Origin: an uncultured Clostridia bacterium
Lineage (GTDB): Bacteria; Bacillota; Clostridia; Christensenellales; UBA1242
Length of the DNA: 12,831 bases
Assembly (NCBI GenBank): GCA_937992055.1
Contig: CALKLQ010000052.1
Location: forward strand, 1 to 12,831
Direction of reading: 5' to 3'
In this document: positions 12,777 to 12,831 of the stretch, piece by piece
Layout: every line of letters starts with the position of its first letter
How positions within the stretch are numbered: position 1 is the stretch's first letter
Notes under the pieces: generated by a model
Seen by the model: only the letters and a program-made list of their open reading frames with translations
Database searches by the model: none
Told to the model about the DNA's origin: nothing
Translations under genes and position numbers: made by a program

Positions 12777-12831
12777 ATGAAAAAAGCTGTTATATATGCA
12801 AGATATTCTAGTGACAGTCAGACAGAGCAAA
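12777..12831 (+). CDS. Serine recombinase, N-terminal fragment (runs off the right edge)
   Basis: The 18 visible residues, MKKAVIYARYSSDSQTEQ, are the opening strand and catalytic turn of a resolvase/invertase-type serine recombinase: YARYSSDSQ carries the expected Arg9 and nucleophile Ser11. This spelling is typical of the large serine integrases of Firmicutes elements, but length and C-terminal domains are unseen. The ribosome site AAAGGAG overlaps the methylase stop codon and the gap is only 11 bases, so the two genes are probably cotranscribed. Confidence 0.85.
   Translation, partial: MKKAVIYARYSSDSQTEQ

Noticed and set aside
1..12831. CRISPR array or retron
   Set aside because: No regularly spaced short repeats with spacers and no reverse transcriptase or Cas gene are seen. 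The only long direct repeat is the 61-bp pair.

Overview
The window is AT-rich DNA using the standard bacterial code (TGA serves as a stop, TGG as Trp), with strong AGGAGG-type ribosome sites and tight operons. A BspA-like leucine-rich-repeat surface protein and a tRNA-Leu(UAA) sequence of Firmicutes type point to a low-GC Firmicute or Mollicutes-related anaerobe, probably from the gut. This taxonomic reading is inference. Almost everything visible is accessory DNA.

Left block (1-6460, all genes on +): the end of a mobile element. It holds the 3' part of a BspA/LRR-type surface protein and a membrane-anchored P-loop ATPase resembling Zot/pI of filamentous phages. A 230-base hairpin-rich gap follows, then an XRE-type regulator, two small unknown proteins, a Lin1244/DnaD-type replication protein with a C-terminal zinc knuckle, a DUF4417 protein, an MGGRGA-type HExxH metallopeptidase and a small protein. 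These are closely spaced or overlapping and end in a 19-bp stem terminator. About 65 bases later lies the 3' half of a tRNA-Leu(UAA) gene (6407-6460, CCA encoded). Its 5' half is absent, as expected at the distal att site of an element that integrates into a tRNA gene. The gene set (surface protein, Zot-like ATPase, structured gap, replication gene) suggests an inovirus-like or otherwise uncharacterised prophage/integrative element that continues off the left edge.

Junction (6461-6886): a perfect terminator that would serve the tRNA, other hairpins, and two 61-bp direct repeats (97% identical) around a second terminator-like hairpin. No convincing gene is seen here.

Right block (6887-12831): a defence or cargo region. 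On the minus strand, three overlapping genes encode a GNAT acetyltransferase fused to a probable PUA/EVE-like domain, an ASCH (PUA-like) protein and a small HNH nuclease. Their promoter has its -10 box inside a 20-bp perfect palindrome. A separately transcribed 78-residue unknown gene and a strongly structured intergenic element follow. Next is a restriction-modification pair: an HNH endonuclease on the minus strand, and on the plus strand a single polypeptide joining a complete C5-cytosine methyltransferase to a beta-class N6-adenine/N4-cytosine methyltransferase. The two share a short divergent promoter region with an inverted repeat next to the methylase ribosome site. Eleven bases after the methylase, a serine recombinase gene begins and runs off the right edge, which suggests that this block is also mobile.
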